From Diplolepis rosae (lineage: Eukaryota > Arthropoda > Insecta > Hymenoptera > Diplolepididae), in contig JAPYXD010000680.1 in assembly GCA_030998225.1 (NCBI GenBank), positions 12,958,001 through 13,022,000 on the forward strand: a stretch of 64,000 bases of DNA. Direction: 5' to 3'. Of this stretch, positions 33,944 through 45,926 are shown piece by piece. The position numbers and the translations under genes are program-made. The stretch's first letter is position 1, and every line of letters starts with the position of its first letter. Under the pieces are notes generated by a model. That model saw only the letters and a list, made by a program, of their open reading frames with translations. It was not told the origin of the DNA and searched no databases.

Positions 33944-34499
33944 CTCAAGAAATCCTTTTTACATAGCACGAAGCATTTGCGCGGTGAAGAATAAATGCGC
34001 GCGAGCGAAGGGCACAGTTTTGGCACCTCGCGTGACTATGTTGTCGACCGAATTGGATCGTTCCAAAATGCGGGCGATTATTTTTCTCAACGGAATATGA
34101 AAGATAATTAAATGAAGTACATGTGGTTTTTTTTCAGTCGAAATCCGATAAAGAAGACATTTGTTTATCAATTTGTTATAAACAATTATTAATATTTCAC
34201 ATAAAATTTCAAGTATTCAAATCGGGAAAAATCATAGTCAATCTATGTTAAATGACGATTCCATTGTCACAAAAAACATAAAAATCGGATAATTAGATCA
34301 GCCAGAATTAATTTTACAAAAAAAAGTGACAAAAATCTTTAATTGTTAATATTATAAACAAAACAAAATTTTGAAAGAAATCACTTTATATTTATGTCAG
34401 GAATGGTAAACACTATCGTAAAAAATCATTTTGAAGTAGATTTGAATTTTTATCCAATTCGGGTGATCCCTTTCAGAAATTCTGACCCATCGACTAGTT

Positions 34500-34924
34500 A
34501 CAAAATGAGCGATCAGTATGGGATGGAACATAGTTTATATACAGGGAGAAAATTATTAAGGCAAATTTTACCGGATTATTTTGGCAGTGCTCGATTTCTG
34601 ACTATTTTGGCATATGTTGCCTAAATTATTTGGAAATTTTTATATATATTATTTTGCATTGAGTGCAAGAAAAAGTAGGAAGACATTCGTTGCAAGAAAG
34701 GAAGTTTTACCAGATATGCATAGTTTATAAAACTGCTTGGCAACTCGGAGCTAACAATAAAGGGAAACATTGCTGATCAGTTTGGCAATTTCATTTCGGG
34801 AAAAATTAAAAATGTTTCAGGAGTCGGCAATATTTTAAATTTTATTGTTCATAATTTATTATTTTAGGCAAAGAACTTAACGTTAACTTAATTTGTTTTC
34901 GTTATAGTATTTTTCTTTTGGAAT
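34500..34924. other. AT-rich sequence, no gene seen
   Basis: The 76-aa frame ending at 34624 starts within the foldback arm and has no recognisable domain. Nothing else supported. Confidence 0.3.
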
Positions 34925-35180
34925 TGGGTCAGTCTTTTTCATTAAAAATCAATATTTGAATCAACCTATTAGAACTATAAAAAAAGCAAACGTTTCGGCC
35001 ACAAATGGCGGCCCTCATCAATGCCAGCTAATTTAATGGACTTAATGACAGCTGTAAACGTGCGAAAAATATAAACTGTTCGTAGTAATACTAGTTTTTC
35101 TTTTTCCTTTAAAATAATAAATAATCAAAAATATGCAAGGAATTTATGCAAGTAGTTACGCTCCAAGGGCGTCCAGGAAC
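34925..35180 (-). mobile_element. PLE terminal repeat fragment
   Basis: Resembles 4270-4620: GAATTGGGTCAG near the outer end, ribozyme motif, GTAATACTAG, then GCTCCAAGGGCGTCCAGGAA. Orphan; no PLE frame follows. Confidence 0.6.
34984..35026 (-). ncRNA. Decayed hammerhead-type motif
   Basis: On the - strand: TGGCA, TTGATGA (first core C changed to T), extra G, GGCC...GGCC, GAAACGTT, TGCTT. The core change should abolish cleavage. Confidence 0.5.
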
Positions 35181-35198
35181 CAAACCGCTCCAAATACA

Positions 35199-35450
35199 CA
35201 CGGAAAAAAAAGTTCAATAAAGTTTATAGAACTGTTCAAGCGTTGGGGACACAGGAATTTACGGAACAAAGTTCTAAAAAATTTTTTATAACTTTTCATA
35301 ATTAATATAGAACTTTCAATAATTTTTTCAGAATGTTCTCCATTTTATATTGGAAAGTTCTATAAATGTTGCAGAACTCTGTTCCGTAAATGCCTGTACC
35401 CTCAACTCTTAAATAGTACTATAAACTTTACTGAACTATTTTTTTCCATG
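35199..35450. mobile_element. MITE, CACGGAAAAAAAAGTTC termini
   Basis: Ends CACGGAAAAAAAAGTTCAAT and (reverse) CATGGAAAAAAATAGTTCAG, with inverted similarity continuing about 80 bp inward (TTTACGGAACA on both arms). CA flanks each side, where related elements have TA. Confidence 0.75.
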
Positions 35451-35691
35451 CAGTTCTCAAAAAAAGGTAACGGAACTCCTATTTGGCAATTCCGTAGAGA
35501 ATGTGACTGCAAACTGCTTCTCCGCACACACAGGAACCATAATTTAAATTTTTTTTTCCGATTTGATGAAGTATTTTTCCCTTTAGGCTGTCTGCATATG
35601 TACTTAGTTTAGAAAAAAAATTGTTCAGCTATGAACGTCCAAGTCTCATTTCAACATTTTTTAAGTTTTTCAAAGTTATTAAGGTAGTTGA

Positions 35692-35850
35692 TCCACGAAA
35701 ATTAGACCTCAGGCAAAAATAGATAATTTTGCTTTTATGAATAGCAATATTATTATTAAAGGGGTATTTTGGAAGAGAAAAGATTAATTTCCATGAAAAA
35801 AATTTGAAATACAGAAAAATAATTTTATTAATAAATTTTATTTTTGTGAA
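35692..35850. mobile_element. Half copy of the AGGTAGTT MITE
   Basis: AGGTAGTTGATCCACGAAAA preceded by TA, then GACCTCAGGCAAAAATAGAT as at 160-215. The second arm was not found. Confidence 0.55.
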
Positions 35851-36174
35851 AGATGCTGGTCAAGTCTTGGGGTTGGAGTATAGAGGGAATATTATGTTTC
35901 TCAAACTCTCGTAAAACGAGAGTGAAGTAATATTAAAAATTTTAGTTCCAATATCAGAAACGTTAGTTTAAGAAGGTGTGTTTAATTATTTGGAGCAGAT
36001 GTATGTACATAGTTGCAATGAGTAAAATGCATGTTCTTGATCAAGTTGATTTATTAAAAACAGAAGGACTGATGAGTTTTATTTTATTATGACCGAGTTT
36101 ACTCAGTTATAAATACAATAATAATTCAAATAAAATCATTACGTTTTACTTAAGTTCTTCGGTGTTCATCTCTA

Positions 36175-36715
36175 CACGGAGAAAAAAATCTATCATAGTA
36201 GGCTGAGTTACTTCCTATTAAAAAGCACCGAACTTAATGTTCGAAATTGGTATGAGCTTTTACCAGTATTGGCATTAACTCGTGCATTTTTAGCATGAAA
36301 TGTCTTATGCTATAAAATAAACAAGGGCATGCCATTATTGCTAGTGTCATATGCTGTCAGAGCAAGGATCTCGCCTGACTACGGTTGTAAGAGAATTCAT
36401 ACTGAAATAGGATGAATTTCTTACAACCGATGGAACACGTGAGGTTCTACGTTCGAAAGTAGGCATGGCCTCATACCTCGGTTGTAAGAGAACTCATACT
36501 GAAATAGAATGGGTTTCTTGCAATCATAGTAAGGCGAAGTTCGATCCATTTTCGCAAGGCACATCTGCTCTAAAAGCATGAAACTTGGTACTTTTTTAGC
36601 ATGAAGGGATCCCTGCTTAAAATGTATGATTTTTTCACCAGGATAGCAAGAACGAAACCTGCTACAAAGGTATGACTAGTGTTCTTACTATTATAGTCAG
36701 ATTTTTTTCTCCGTG
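36175..36715. mobile_element. MITE, CACGGAGAAAAAAATCT termini
   Basis: Ends CACGGAGAAAAAAATCTATC and (reverse) CACGGAGAAAAAAATCTGAC; TA at 36173-36174 and 36716-36717. The opposite arm of the host element at about 39885 shows the target with a single TA. Contains an internal repeat (GGTTGTAAGAGAA at about 36382 and 36479). Confidence 0.88.
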
Positions 36716-37250
36716 TACGCCAACGAACATGTCGATGTCAGTGTCCACATGAATGCATACCGTATCAAGGTTTTCATCAGCGATTGCAAATATATTATTG
36801 GTCACATAACATCTTCTTAAGAAACTAGAAGTATGATTAGTAGACGTCTGGCGATTGTGGCGAGTGTTTAGCGAGGTAAGTTTCTATGGAGTTGGCCATC
36901 GCCTCACCTTCGAAAAATGGGAAAACGGTAATATTTGCAGTATTCGATGGCTATGAGAGAGTTAACTATGAATGTTGAACATTTCTAGATTCTTTTTTCA
37001 CTTTCTCGTACCCATCGTTATAAGACTTGAGTACTCCGGGACGCCCATGACGCTGGCACTCGAGCGCTGCGGCGCGCCATAGTGCCTTCAAATATTGAAT
37101 TTTGGGAAATTGAGTTATTGTATAAGTGATCTGGTCGAAAAAGTTAATTTTGGGATATGTCTACTTCGCTGGTTATTGGATATAAACCTGTTCATTTTAT
37201 GTTAAAGTTCCTCGTTTTTTGAGGTTTCTGTCATAAGGGTCTGAAGTCTT

Positions 37251-38958
37251 TTATCTGCCCTTCTTTCCACCTTCATTTTTTTCAGTGACAGTTAGTTTCA
37301 CTTTTTTACCTGATTTTCGTTGCTTGTCTTTTGGGAAGTAACCCAACTCCGTAGCTATAGAAAATTTCTTCAATTGAAGTCTCCTATCTTGAGTGAGTAT
37401 GAATGCATGATAGTGCAAAGTTCCTCCAATAGTTACTGCAGCATAAAATCTGCTTTTCAGTTTTTTAACAGTCACTGCGTGATCTTCCTTACTGCAAAAA
37501 GAAATTTGAGGTTCTCTGCAGTACTTCTTCGCCCACTAAAAAAAGCTGGAGCGTCTAGGATACGACCTTCTACGGAACATTGTAGGCTATAATTTGCAGC
37601 ATTTCTATTAAGATTTGCCCCTATGCCATCACATTCCTTCTTACCACGAGCAGTAGGATGGAAGTGCTACTCAGCTGGAATTCCAAAATCTGCTTCGTGA
37701 GCTAGGAGATTAGCAAAATTGCTCTTGTTTTTGAAGTGCTGGCTTGCTCCGTCTGTGAAATGAAATACCTTTTTGATTGCAAAATTCGCTTTAAGATAAT
37801 TTAGTATTATCTTCTGATACTCATAAACGGCAACTGAGTTGTGACTTAAATTGTCCGATATGATCGCCATATTTTTGTGTTTCAATACTCCATCTTTGAC
37901 GTTTTCAGACTTTTGAAAAACGATCAAAAAATTGCATCAAATTTTCTTTGATTTTAGTGATGCCAGGGCAACTTCTGCATTCTCCTATCTGGCATGAATT
38001 TGTAACATCAGGGCACACTGTCAACCTTAAACAATCACAAAAATCGTTTCAAAGGACTTGTGTATCGTTTGTTAAATATTGGAGGTTTATTCCTTTCAAC
38101 ATTAACTGTACGTTTTCATGATGTACACAGACGCATACTGAGTCAGTACCACTACTCCCTGCCATAACGCAATGTTTTGGTCTCAGTTTTGCGAATTTAG
38201 TGAAGCCTATTATAGTCCCTTCAGGTCGTGACTGGAATTCTGACTACAATTCATTCAAATTGCATAGAATCAAAATCGTTTCTGAACGAGAACTTTCTTG
38301 TCATTTATTCTAATAGAAACGCAGTCTTTCATTCCAGGCATTAGGCGGCTCATATAGAGCTCATATAGAATCATAGAGCTTCAGTTTCAACACTCAAAGG
38401 CCTTATACCTCTTTTTGGATTAGGGAGAGTTAAAATCCCATTCTCAGCAACTAACTCTTTCGCAATATTAGCTTGTCGTTCAGATGTTTTAAATTCGACC
38501 ATTAGTTGTCTGCAACTCTAAGATTTTGGAGCAAGTGTGAGAAGTTGGATTTTCTCAGCTCTGATTGTTGATGATTTTAACTTATCCTTGATGTGATCTA
38601 GAACTGCAACTGCGGCCTTGTGATATTTATCATTGCACAGCGTTTTACTAATCTCGGGTTCCACGAAGACTGGATCATTATCATCATTTTCGAAATCATC
38701 AATCATTTCATCCAAAATAACATTCTTTTTAGGCAGATCAATGTCGTCTACATTTGAAGCTGGTATTTTTTTCAGTTCACTGAGCTCTTTCCTACATGGA
38801 GCATAAATTCTCAACTCTTTCGATAGTGCAGGAAATAGCGATAGTAAATTTTCTGAAATACGGCGTGTAGTTAGCGACTTGTGAATTTTCTTTTTCACGG
38901 GATTGAAGCACCTAGCAGTCCATTTTCTTGGACTATTCTCATCTTTTGTAGGGGCCAT
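37251..38958 (-). pseudogene. Decayed gene of an uncharacterised arthropod transposon-like family
   Basis: Pieces on the - strand in order: MAPTKDENSPRKWTARCFNP with TTRRISENLLSLFPALS (38958-38518); LRPKHCVMAGSSGTDSVCVC and a cysteine-rich CPDVTNSCQIGECRSCPG (about 38200-37950); ISDNLSHNSVAVYEYQ and HFTDGASQHFKNKSNF (37927-37667); KECDGIGANLNR (about 37630); AAVTIGGTLHYHAFI (37475-37251). Several stops and frameshifts separate them. I recall proteins with the FxDGAxxxxKN...CDGIGG pattern as common, unnamed predictions in arthropods. The spaced Asp residues could belong to an RNase H-like fold, which is inference. A second fragment lies at 62975-63313. Confidence 0.6.
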
Positions 38959-40033
38959 AGCCAGTCTTGAACTGATAGGAGGAAGGGTGGAAGTAGCAGC
39001 TGAAGTTTAAAATGTGTTCTTTCTGTATTCTATTCTATGGTGATGAGATTCTACTGTATATAAATATCACGAGTTGGAAAATTTTAGGTACCATTAAAGT
39101 GGAATATATAATGAAATTTTTATGATATATGTAATATTGTACTTTAAAAAATAAAAATGTTCCTATAACAAACCTGCACACGGAAAATGAACTCGGCACT
39201 TTGCTCGCTCGCGACAGTGGCGTCACGCGCCCAGAGTGTAAATTATTATTATTATTATTTCTTGTAAAATAAATAGAATGATAGGACTATAGCATTGACT
39301 CTTTGACTTATATGGTCTGATAGGAAAAAACCTGAGCTTTCTTTTAAGATAAAAAAACATGTCAAATTTTATACATTGGGACATATACAAACATTTATTC
39401 AACAAGTAATAAAATATGGAAATGACATTTTATAACATATTTATATGAAATGAATTCCTCGAGTCGAAATCCTGGAACTTGCCTCAATCTCCATTGCCGA
39501 AATTGAGGTGAATGTGTAACGATGGGTACGAGAATGTGAGAAAAGAATCTAGAAATGTTCAACATTCATAGTTAACTTTCTCATAGCCATTGAAAACTGC
39601 GAATATTACCGTTTTCCCGTTTTACGAGGGTGAAACGATTACCAACTCCATAGAAACTTACCTCGTTAAATACTCGCCTCGATCTCCTTAGGCCCTCTTT
39701 TTACCTTCGTTTAGTGCCTTTTCCGCTCCCGCGTTACGGAGAAAAAGCCTACTATTCATACTTCTAGTTTCTTAAGAAGATGTCATGTGACCAATAATAT
39801 ATTTGCAATCGTCGATGAAAACCTTGATACGGTATGGATTCATATGAACACTGACATCGAAATGTTCGTTGGCATAGAGGTCAACGCCGAAGAACTTGAG
39901 TAAAACTCAATGATTTACAGGTAGTTAGTAGAAGCCCTGGCATTATACATAACCTGTTATATTAATATTTTGCTCACTATCAGCCGAGTTATTGATGAAA
40001 AAGCTTAAGTCGCCGGTACTACCCGACTGTTCC

Positions 40034-40345
40034 CTAAAGTATATCAGTGAAATATATAATTAATGATGAACAGCTTTTTGCACGGTGGAGAAGCGAATTA
40101 AAAGACATTTCTATTTTATTAGTAGAAATTATGTTTAGGATGCCGGTCGTTGACATTTGTATATCTTCAATATCTGAATAACGCTTTCTTTTCGTGGCCA
40201 AATGTAACTTTCCACATAAACAGATATCGCATGATGTCAAATCAGGTAGATACGGGGAATAGTTGGTAGTCAAAATGCCACTTTTAGTAGAAAAATCCTT
40301 TATTAACGTTAATCAAAGAGCTGGTGCATTATCGTGCAACAAGCG
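40034..40345 (-). pseudogene. Mariner transposase, C-terminal fragment
   Basis: On the - strand: NAPAL (second-Asp region, decayed), then NYSPYLPDLTSCDICLCGKL, equal to the YSPDLAPCDFYLF motif with changes, then KRKRYSDIEDIQ. Closest in the window to the mariner at 15522. No termini were found. Confidence 0.65.
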
Positions 40346-41287
40346 CAAACTTCCTTTATGACGATATTCTGACACGCTAGTAGAAAAAAAAATCGTGTGC
40401 AACACGGGAAAAACATTTATTTTACTCATGTGGTTCTTACCCTCGCTTTGCCCGGGCATCAAACTTCACACTCGCAAAATAAATTTTTTTTTCCTAGTTG
40501 CACAATCTACTATTTCAGCCTGGGCTCAAATATCTTAATAAGGCTCGAACATCTTTAATTTTCTCCGCGCTTATTCCAATGGAATCGGCCTGAGGTGTTT
40601 CGCACAATAAAATTCATCATATATATAAGGTTTTGGAGGTGGGAGAAGTTTGAACTTAAATAATTTTATTTTATTGTTACATATTATGAATTTTAATGAT
40701 TTCAGGGGCAAGTATTCAAAGGAATATCCAAATAAAGTAAGAAAACCGCGGAATCCTGTTGAATAATTCAACTTTAGCGCTTCGTGCGTCGCGCGCTTTT
40801 TATTAACAACCCTCTCAATTCTTTATTTTTAGTACGAATAATTTGAAATTTTCAGAAAAACTTCCTTAAATACAAATAAATAACTTTGTCACTTCATACT
40901 TTTCGAAACATAAAATTTATTCGACACTTTTTCACTCCGAATCGCGAAAACAAAGAATTGACGGGTATTGATTTGTTATTGAATATTATCAAATGTTGAT
41001 GGTACTTATTGTTTTTAAATGACTATTTGGCATCGGCAATGAATACTGAATGAAAATACGCAAAATTTAATCCATTGCGTGCAGTACTTATCAAGAAATC
41101 GCAATTTATGTTTTTTGAAACATTGATTTTAGGTTATTCAAAAAATACCTTTTATATTTATTTTTTCATAATAATCATGTTGGACTGAAAAATACTCGAG
41201 GAATAAAAGTTGTATTTTGACAAGCTCTATCAGCCTTTATTTTTTTATTTTGAGTTTTTACAACTTTTTTTTTTCTTCAATTCTAGA
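40346..41287. other. AT-rich sequence, no gene seen
   Basis: No repeat pair or coding signal that I can support. Confidence 0.3.
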
Positions 41288-41402
41288 AAGTGGACAATAC
41301 TTTTCCCCTCTCCCGAGCGCTCGGCGAGTTCTTTTCCCCGAGGGCTTAATTGCGGGAAGGTTTCCGCCGTCAATTGTGAACCACTGCACTGCCTTCAATG
41401 AC
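41288..41402 (+). CDS. Candidate internal exon, unknown product
   Basis: A pyrimidine-rich tract TTTTTTTTCTTCAATTCTAG ends at 41287 and AG|GTATAC follows 41402. The segment is GC-richer than its surroundings and open in two frames (for example SGQYFSPLPSARRVLFPEGL). No partner exon or domain was found, so it may be non-coding. Confidence 0.25.
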
Positions 41403-43388
41403 AGGTATACGATGTATTTCTAGTTTTTGTCGCTGAAAAATAAAATTATTGTATTTATTCGTACACCTTCTAATTCAAATTTGCGCACAGAATCATAACA
41501 GAGATAACGGTCATAGTATTTTCTGACCGTTTTTTCGCAACTAGTTCAGCTAAGGTTATGCTGAGAAAACAAATATTTTGTGCGAAAAATTCATTTTCTG
41601 ATAGGGATAAATATATTCATTAAATTTATTGCACTAGACGGAATAAGATTGGGATAGAAACTAATAGATTCCATGGCAGGTATATTATTGTTAGTCGCCA
41701 CGTTGCTGGAGACTTTTGCGCCGAGCGCCACCTTCCGAAATATTTGTGATACTACGACCAAGCAAGTGGTAATTCTGCCATGAGATCCGTGATTTTTTAT
41801 CCCATTTTTACTCCGTTTAGCGGAATTAACGGCGTAATTCAGTTCCACCATTATATAGTCAGAAGTTTCAGAATTCCTTGTATTTATTAGGAATGCTTTT
41901 CTAGTGTCGGACTTGTGCACAAAAAAATAAATATGCTATATGGTATTCCAGAACACAGACGTCCAGTCACCGCATTTCTCCCTATCAGAAAATAAATATT
42001 TTCGATCACCTAAGAACTCGAATATATGGTGAGTTTTGTATTGTTTAGTTTACATTCGCAGATAAAGAAAATATATGAAGACGATGCCGTATTTTTCATT
42101 GGGGCACCAAAAAAAATCTCTAAAAACCCATTTTAAAACGCCTTTGATCGTATAACTACGATAATTCAACGTCATTGAAACAAATTTATACGATTGAGAA
42201 GTCCTAAACATAATTTAACAATGTTTTCAGCTAACATTGAAGATTCAGAATATTTTAAAATATGGGTCTTTTAGATGAAAACATGGAGAATATAATGGTA
42301 TGTATTTTTTGGGAATCATAATTCAACTACCGAGTCCACGATGCATGTAAAAATCTTTTCTATTTTGATAAAAAAAAGACTCTAGCGCTCGAAAGAATAA
42401 CTGAAAGAAGTTGATGATAAGGTTCTCGCAACAAGGGATCCAAAAATTGTGAGTTCGTGGCCAAAAAATCAATATTTTGTGGTTTTTTGGATTCCGGTGT
42501 CAACTAGAGCTGATAAAAAATGTTTCAATAGGCGCCGTACTTTTCAAATAAACTAGCAGGTCTTGCAAATGACTTTTTTAATGATTCTATATGCTTGAAA
42601 TTGTTTATATCTCGAAAGGATAAGAAATTTGAAGATTCAAAATATTTCCATACTTTTTAAATTGAAAATAAAATTTTTTTTGCGCAACTCCTGAATACAT
42701 TACTCACTCGTCTCATTAAAAATACATTCTAGATACATTACATAACATATTTAATGGTCTAATAATCATAGCAAGTGCTGCAACGCTAAGAAAAAGGCGA
42801 AAAAGTTGATTTCTACCATTTTGAAAATTTTCAAGCTCATTTAAACCTAGTTAAGGAGTGATTAATGGCATCATGGATTGCTGAGCACAAATCTACATGC
42901 TTTGAACTATTTTTTCTGATGATTAAAACATCATAAAAAAATTTATTAGACTTGAAACAACAAGAAATGTGCCATTTTTGGATGTTTTTTGTTATATTCT
43001 CAATGCTCAAGTTAAAGGTCTAAATCTACGTTTACCAAACTTTCAGGGAATCTTTTTAGGTCCAAATAGAAATTTTTTACCCTACCTGAACTCAGAATAA
43101 CGACATTTTTTTGTCTATACACCCTATTATCCGTGGCCATCGTTACTGCAACTGGGCAACCTAAATATCGCCCAGTTAGCACCCAAATTCAGCCACTCGG
43201 CCAGTCAGACTGTAATTCTCCTGGTTTCTTCTTTCGTGGTTATTTCTTTGATATTTTATCTCTCCTTCACCCGGTTGTAGAGCCATGGTTAGGAGTGAAA
43301 GAAAGAGAGAAGACCTGAGTGGTTCTTCTGGCGAGAGAGAGATAGAAGACCTATATACGTCTTCTGACGAGATGGGATGGTAGAAAAC
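41403..43388. other. AT-rich sequence with a short inverted pair, no gene seen
   Basis: ATTTTCTGATAGGGA at about 41591 and TCCCTATCAGAAAAT at about 41978 are inverted and could be the ends of a roughly 0.4 kb MITE. The 109-aa frame between them (41591-41920, -) has no domain. Positions 42000-43120 hold nothing I can name. Positions 43260-43380 have GAGAGAGA-rich purine runs. Confidence 0.35.
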
Positions 43389-43399
43389 TGTTAAGGATC

Positions 43400-43677
43400 A
43401 GGGGGTTCCCAATATACTCTATCTTGATTGATGTGCACATCCAAGCTCGGCGTATACGCGCTCTCTTTTCAACGTATTCCTTTTGGTATTTTGCTCCCAC
43501 CACTCGGAAGTACGCTGACATACGCGGGAGTGGAATTGTGTGGAATAAGGTGCAATGCAGTGGTAAGACGGTGCAATACGGTGGTGGGGCGGAGGAGTAA
43601 GGCTGAGTAGCTAGTTCATCGGGAGGGCGCCACTAAAATTTCATGTTACACGGAGTATTGTGAGAGTTGGAACCCCC
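43400..43677. mobile_element. 278-bp element with AGGGGGTTCC termini and 11-bp target duplication
   Basis: Starts AGGGGGTTCCCAA and ends (reverse) GGGGGTTCCAAC. TGTTAAGGATC lies on the left (43389-43399). On the right the same 11 bp is split by the next MITE (TGTTA at 43678-43682, AGGATC at 44412-44417). No coding content. Confidence 0.6.
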
Positions 43678-43682
43678 TGTTA

Positions 43683-44409
43683 AGGTGGTTATATCGTGAC
43701 TCAGTGAGTCACATAAGAGCGTAATAAATATTCTTGATTTGCATCGAAACTTTTGTGCTCTAAAATCCTAAAATTAATTAAGATTGACATTTGCGACCAT
43801 TCCACGATGTAAATGAGAATAATAAATAAGTTAATAAAAAAATGTCTCTCAACGGTTGGCGTATTCACGACCATATGACTTTCGAATGAAGCAATGTGGC
43901 AACGTCGCACTCTCTCCACTCCTCTAGTCCGCCATGTTCAAATGCACATGTATAGAATTCTAACCTACTTTACTGACTACGTTTACATGTACGTTCGAGC
44001 ATGCGTTGCGACGTTGCCACGTGCTCACTGCTGTCTTCTTCGATTTGGCTGCCGATAAAAGTCGACAGAGTTATAATCTTTGGAAAGACAATACAGACTT
44101 ATTATACGGTAAAAAATTCTTTCAAAAAGCAGACGAATTTTTCAAGGTTTGCGGAAAATTTGTATAGTTTTTTGAATACGTAGCATGGATTTTGTAAGTA
44201 TAATGCTCATTTTAAACTTGGGTTAACTTGTCATTGCCATTGACGGTAAGCAATTCATGACCAAACGGTGAAACTTTGATTAATTATTTATTTATAACTA
44301 GACGGTCAAGCAACCTAAAATTTTGCAGGTGTATTCTAAAATAATCAAAGAAGCTATAATAAAAATTTCAGCTTTTTAGCATGGATTTCATTTCACGATA
44401 TAACCACCT
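43683..44409. mobile_element. MITE, AGGTGGTTATATCGTGA termini
   Basis: Ends AGGTGGTTATATCGTGACTC and (reverse) AGGTGGTTATATCGTGAAAT; TA at 43681-43682 and 44410-44411. Inserted into the right target duplicate of the preceding element. Internal partial inversions (CGTTGCCACG/GTGGCAACG). Confidence 0.85.
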
Positions 44410-44417
44410 TAAGGATC

Positions 44418-45843
44418 TTCTCGAGGAGAAGAACTAGACAGATCTTCTGACCAGAGAGAAAGAGATAAAGACCTTGTGAACCTTACGGCGAGGACTTACC
44501 AGGAATGTGGTGCGTTAGAAACTCAGCTTCTTCTAGAGATTGGCTTTATCTTCCCAGGCTTTTGTCGGTAGGCGGAATTTAAGTTGTCGATATTTTTTTC
44601 AATAATGTAAGAAAGTATCGAGAACTTGAATTTTCCTTGCAGGAGCATTTACTTAAGTCTATTGGGATCAAATTAATAACTCCCTATTAAAATTGGAATT
44701 TATTTGCATTATTTGCGATATAAGAGTTTGAAATTGACTACGAGGACACCTGTCGACAACGTAACCTATCTGATACGCGATTAGTGATCCTCCGATAATG
44801 TGGGCAGTGACAAAAATTTCAAACTCAACTAATTAATGAAATATAATAACGTGGAACATCAATATGCTAAAAATTCAAGATTTTTTTAAAATTAGTAAAC
44901 TTTTATGCGTGCCTAAGGCGCAGATTACTTTCATTCGTTCCTGCGTGGACAGGTAGGTAGAGTAACGAGTCTTGTGACTCACGGTTTACCAAACTCTCGA
45001 TTGAAGCGTAGAATTGTATTAACGTAAGGCTCTAGTATTTTTGTGATTGAATACAAGATTGGTGTTTTATAGTTATACTACGAGTAATAATATATATTTT
45101 TAGAAATCTTTAATGCACGCTTTCATACTTTACTTTGCACTTCTGAATTTTACTGAACTGTGATTCATTCTTGAACATTTGATACATCACAAATAATTAC
45201 AGTGATACCAAATAATTTCTAACTTGTCCATGTGTCCCAACTCTGATCGAAAGTTGAGAAAAATTATTGCAAATATTTTACTCCATGTTTGAATGCAGTT
45301 ATCTGTTTTCAAATAAAACGTGTCGTGGCTAAATTTTCGAGAAATGCACTCAGACTGGTTTCATCTCGCTGTATTTTTTATAATAGAGACGTTATGGAGC
45401 TCATATTTTTCAAAAAGTTCGACAATAAACTAACGGTCATAGAGAACCCAGAAATTTTCTTGCGGATGAAACTTCCGTTGACACTTTTTAAATGTGATAC
45501 TCGATAAAAATGGTTTTTCATTCGGATCAAAAACATAGATTTTTCAATAATGAAATTTCACGGTCTTTATTTTTTTTGCAAAAACTATTAGTTCGATTTT
45601 TTTAAGCGTGAATGGAGAGTAATATTTGTTTATTGCATACAAGCGCTTAATTGGGAACTTATATGTGTACAAATTAATCACAAGGCATAGATATAAATGA
45701 TGCAACTTATCTATTTATTAACATTGTTATTATTACAGCTGAGAACTTTAAAATTAACGTTTACCCATCACCAATTTTATTTAAATAAATATGTGTTTAA
45801 ATTTTATATGTTATAATAAAAGTATGTATAATTATATTTTATA
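44418..45843. other. Sequence without a supported gene
   Basis: GAGAAAGAGATAAAGACC-type purine runs at about 44455 echo 43300-43350, perhaps one older repeat. The frame at 45289-45507 has no domain. Confidence 0.3.
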
Positions 45844-45926
45844 TTAAATAAAATAATAGATATGTTTTTGAAGTGTTTCTAGTCCATTTTTAATGCCAAG
45901 GTCATTCATTTTGATGTTGAGGGAAT
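45844..45926 (-). CDS. Candidate terminal exon, unknown product
   Basis: On the - strand, TTTTTTATATTGCAG is followed by an open frame SLNIKMNDLGIKNGLETLQK then a short tail and TAA, with AT-rich 3' sequence after. It starts one base into a codon. It might be the last exon of the - strand gene to the right through an alternative donor at about 50596 (CAG|GTTAAT), but the phases do not match, so it may be a separate gene or chance. Confidence 0.3.

Larger units (their letters stand above)
31619..34499. mobile_element. Foldback element with about 510-555-bp arms and a long spacer
   Basis: Left arm 31619-31707 plus 32276-32690; right arm 33944-34499, reverse complement. Landmarks: GGGTCAGAATTTCTGAAA at the outer end, GAATTGGATCGTTCCAAAAT, AAGAAATCC. 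The left arm is broken by a MITE (31710-32273), and the intact right arm shows the empty site. The spacer holds a second MITE (32873-33288). Frames in the arms (32466-32690, 33959-34171) mirror each other and are not convincing genes. Confidence 0.7.
36134..39916. mobile_element. Long-inverted-repeat DNA element carrying a decayed gene
   Basis: The left arm (36134 to about 37025, broken by a MITE) matches the right arm (about 39510-39916) in reverse complement: TACTTAAGTTCTTCGG, GCCAACGAACATGTCGATG, CTTCTTAAGAAACTAGAAG, CTAGATTCTTTTTTCAC. Between the arms lies a pseudogene on the - strand. The size and long arms fit a cut-and-paste transposon, but I could not identify the superfamily. Confidence 0.65.

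Noticed and set aside
43388..44417. Solo LTR of a Gypsy-type element (TGTTA start)
   Set aside because: The repeated TGTTAAGGATC is better explained as a target duplicate around inverted AGGGGGTTCC ends; no TG...CA structure.
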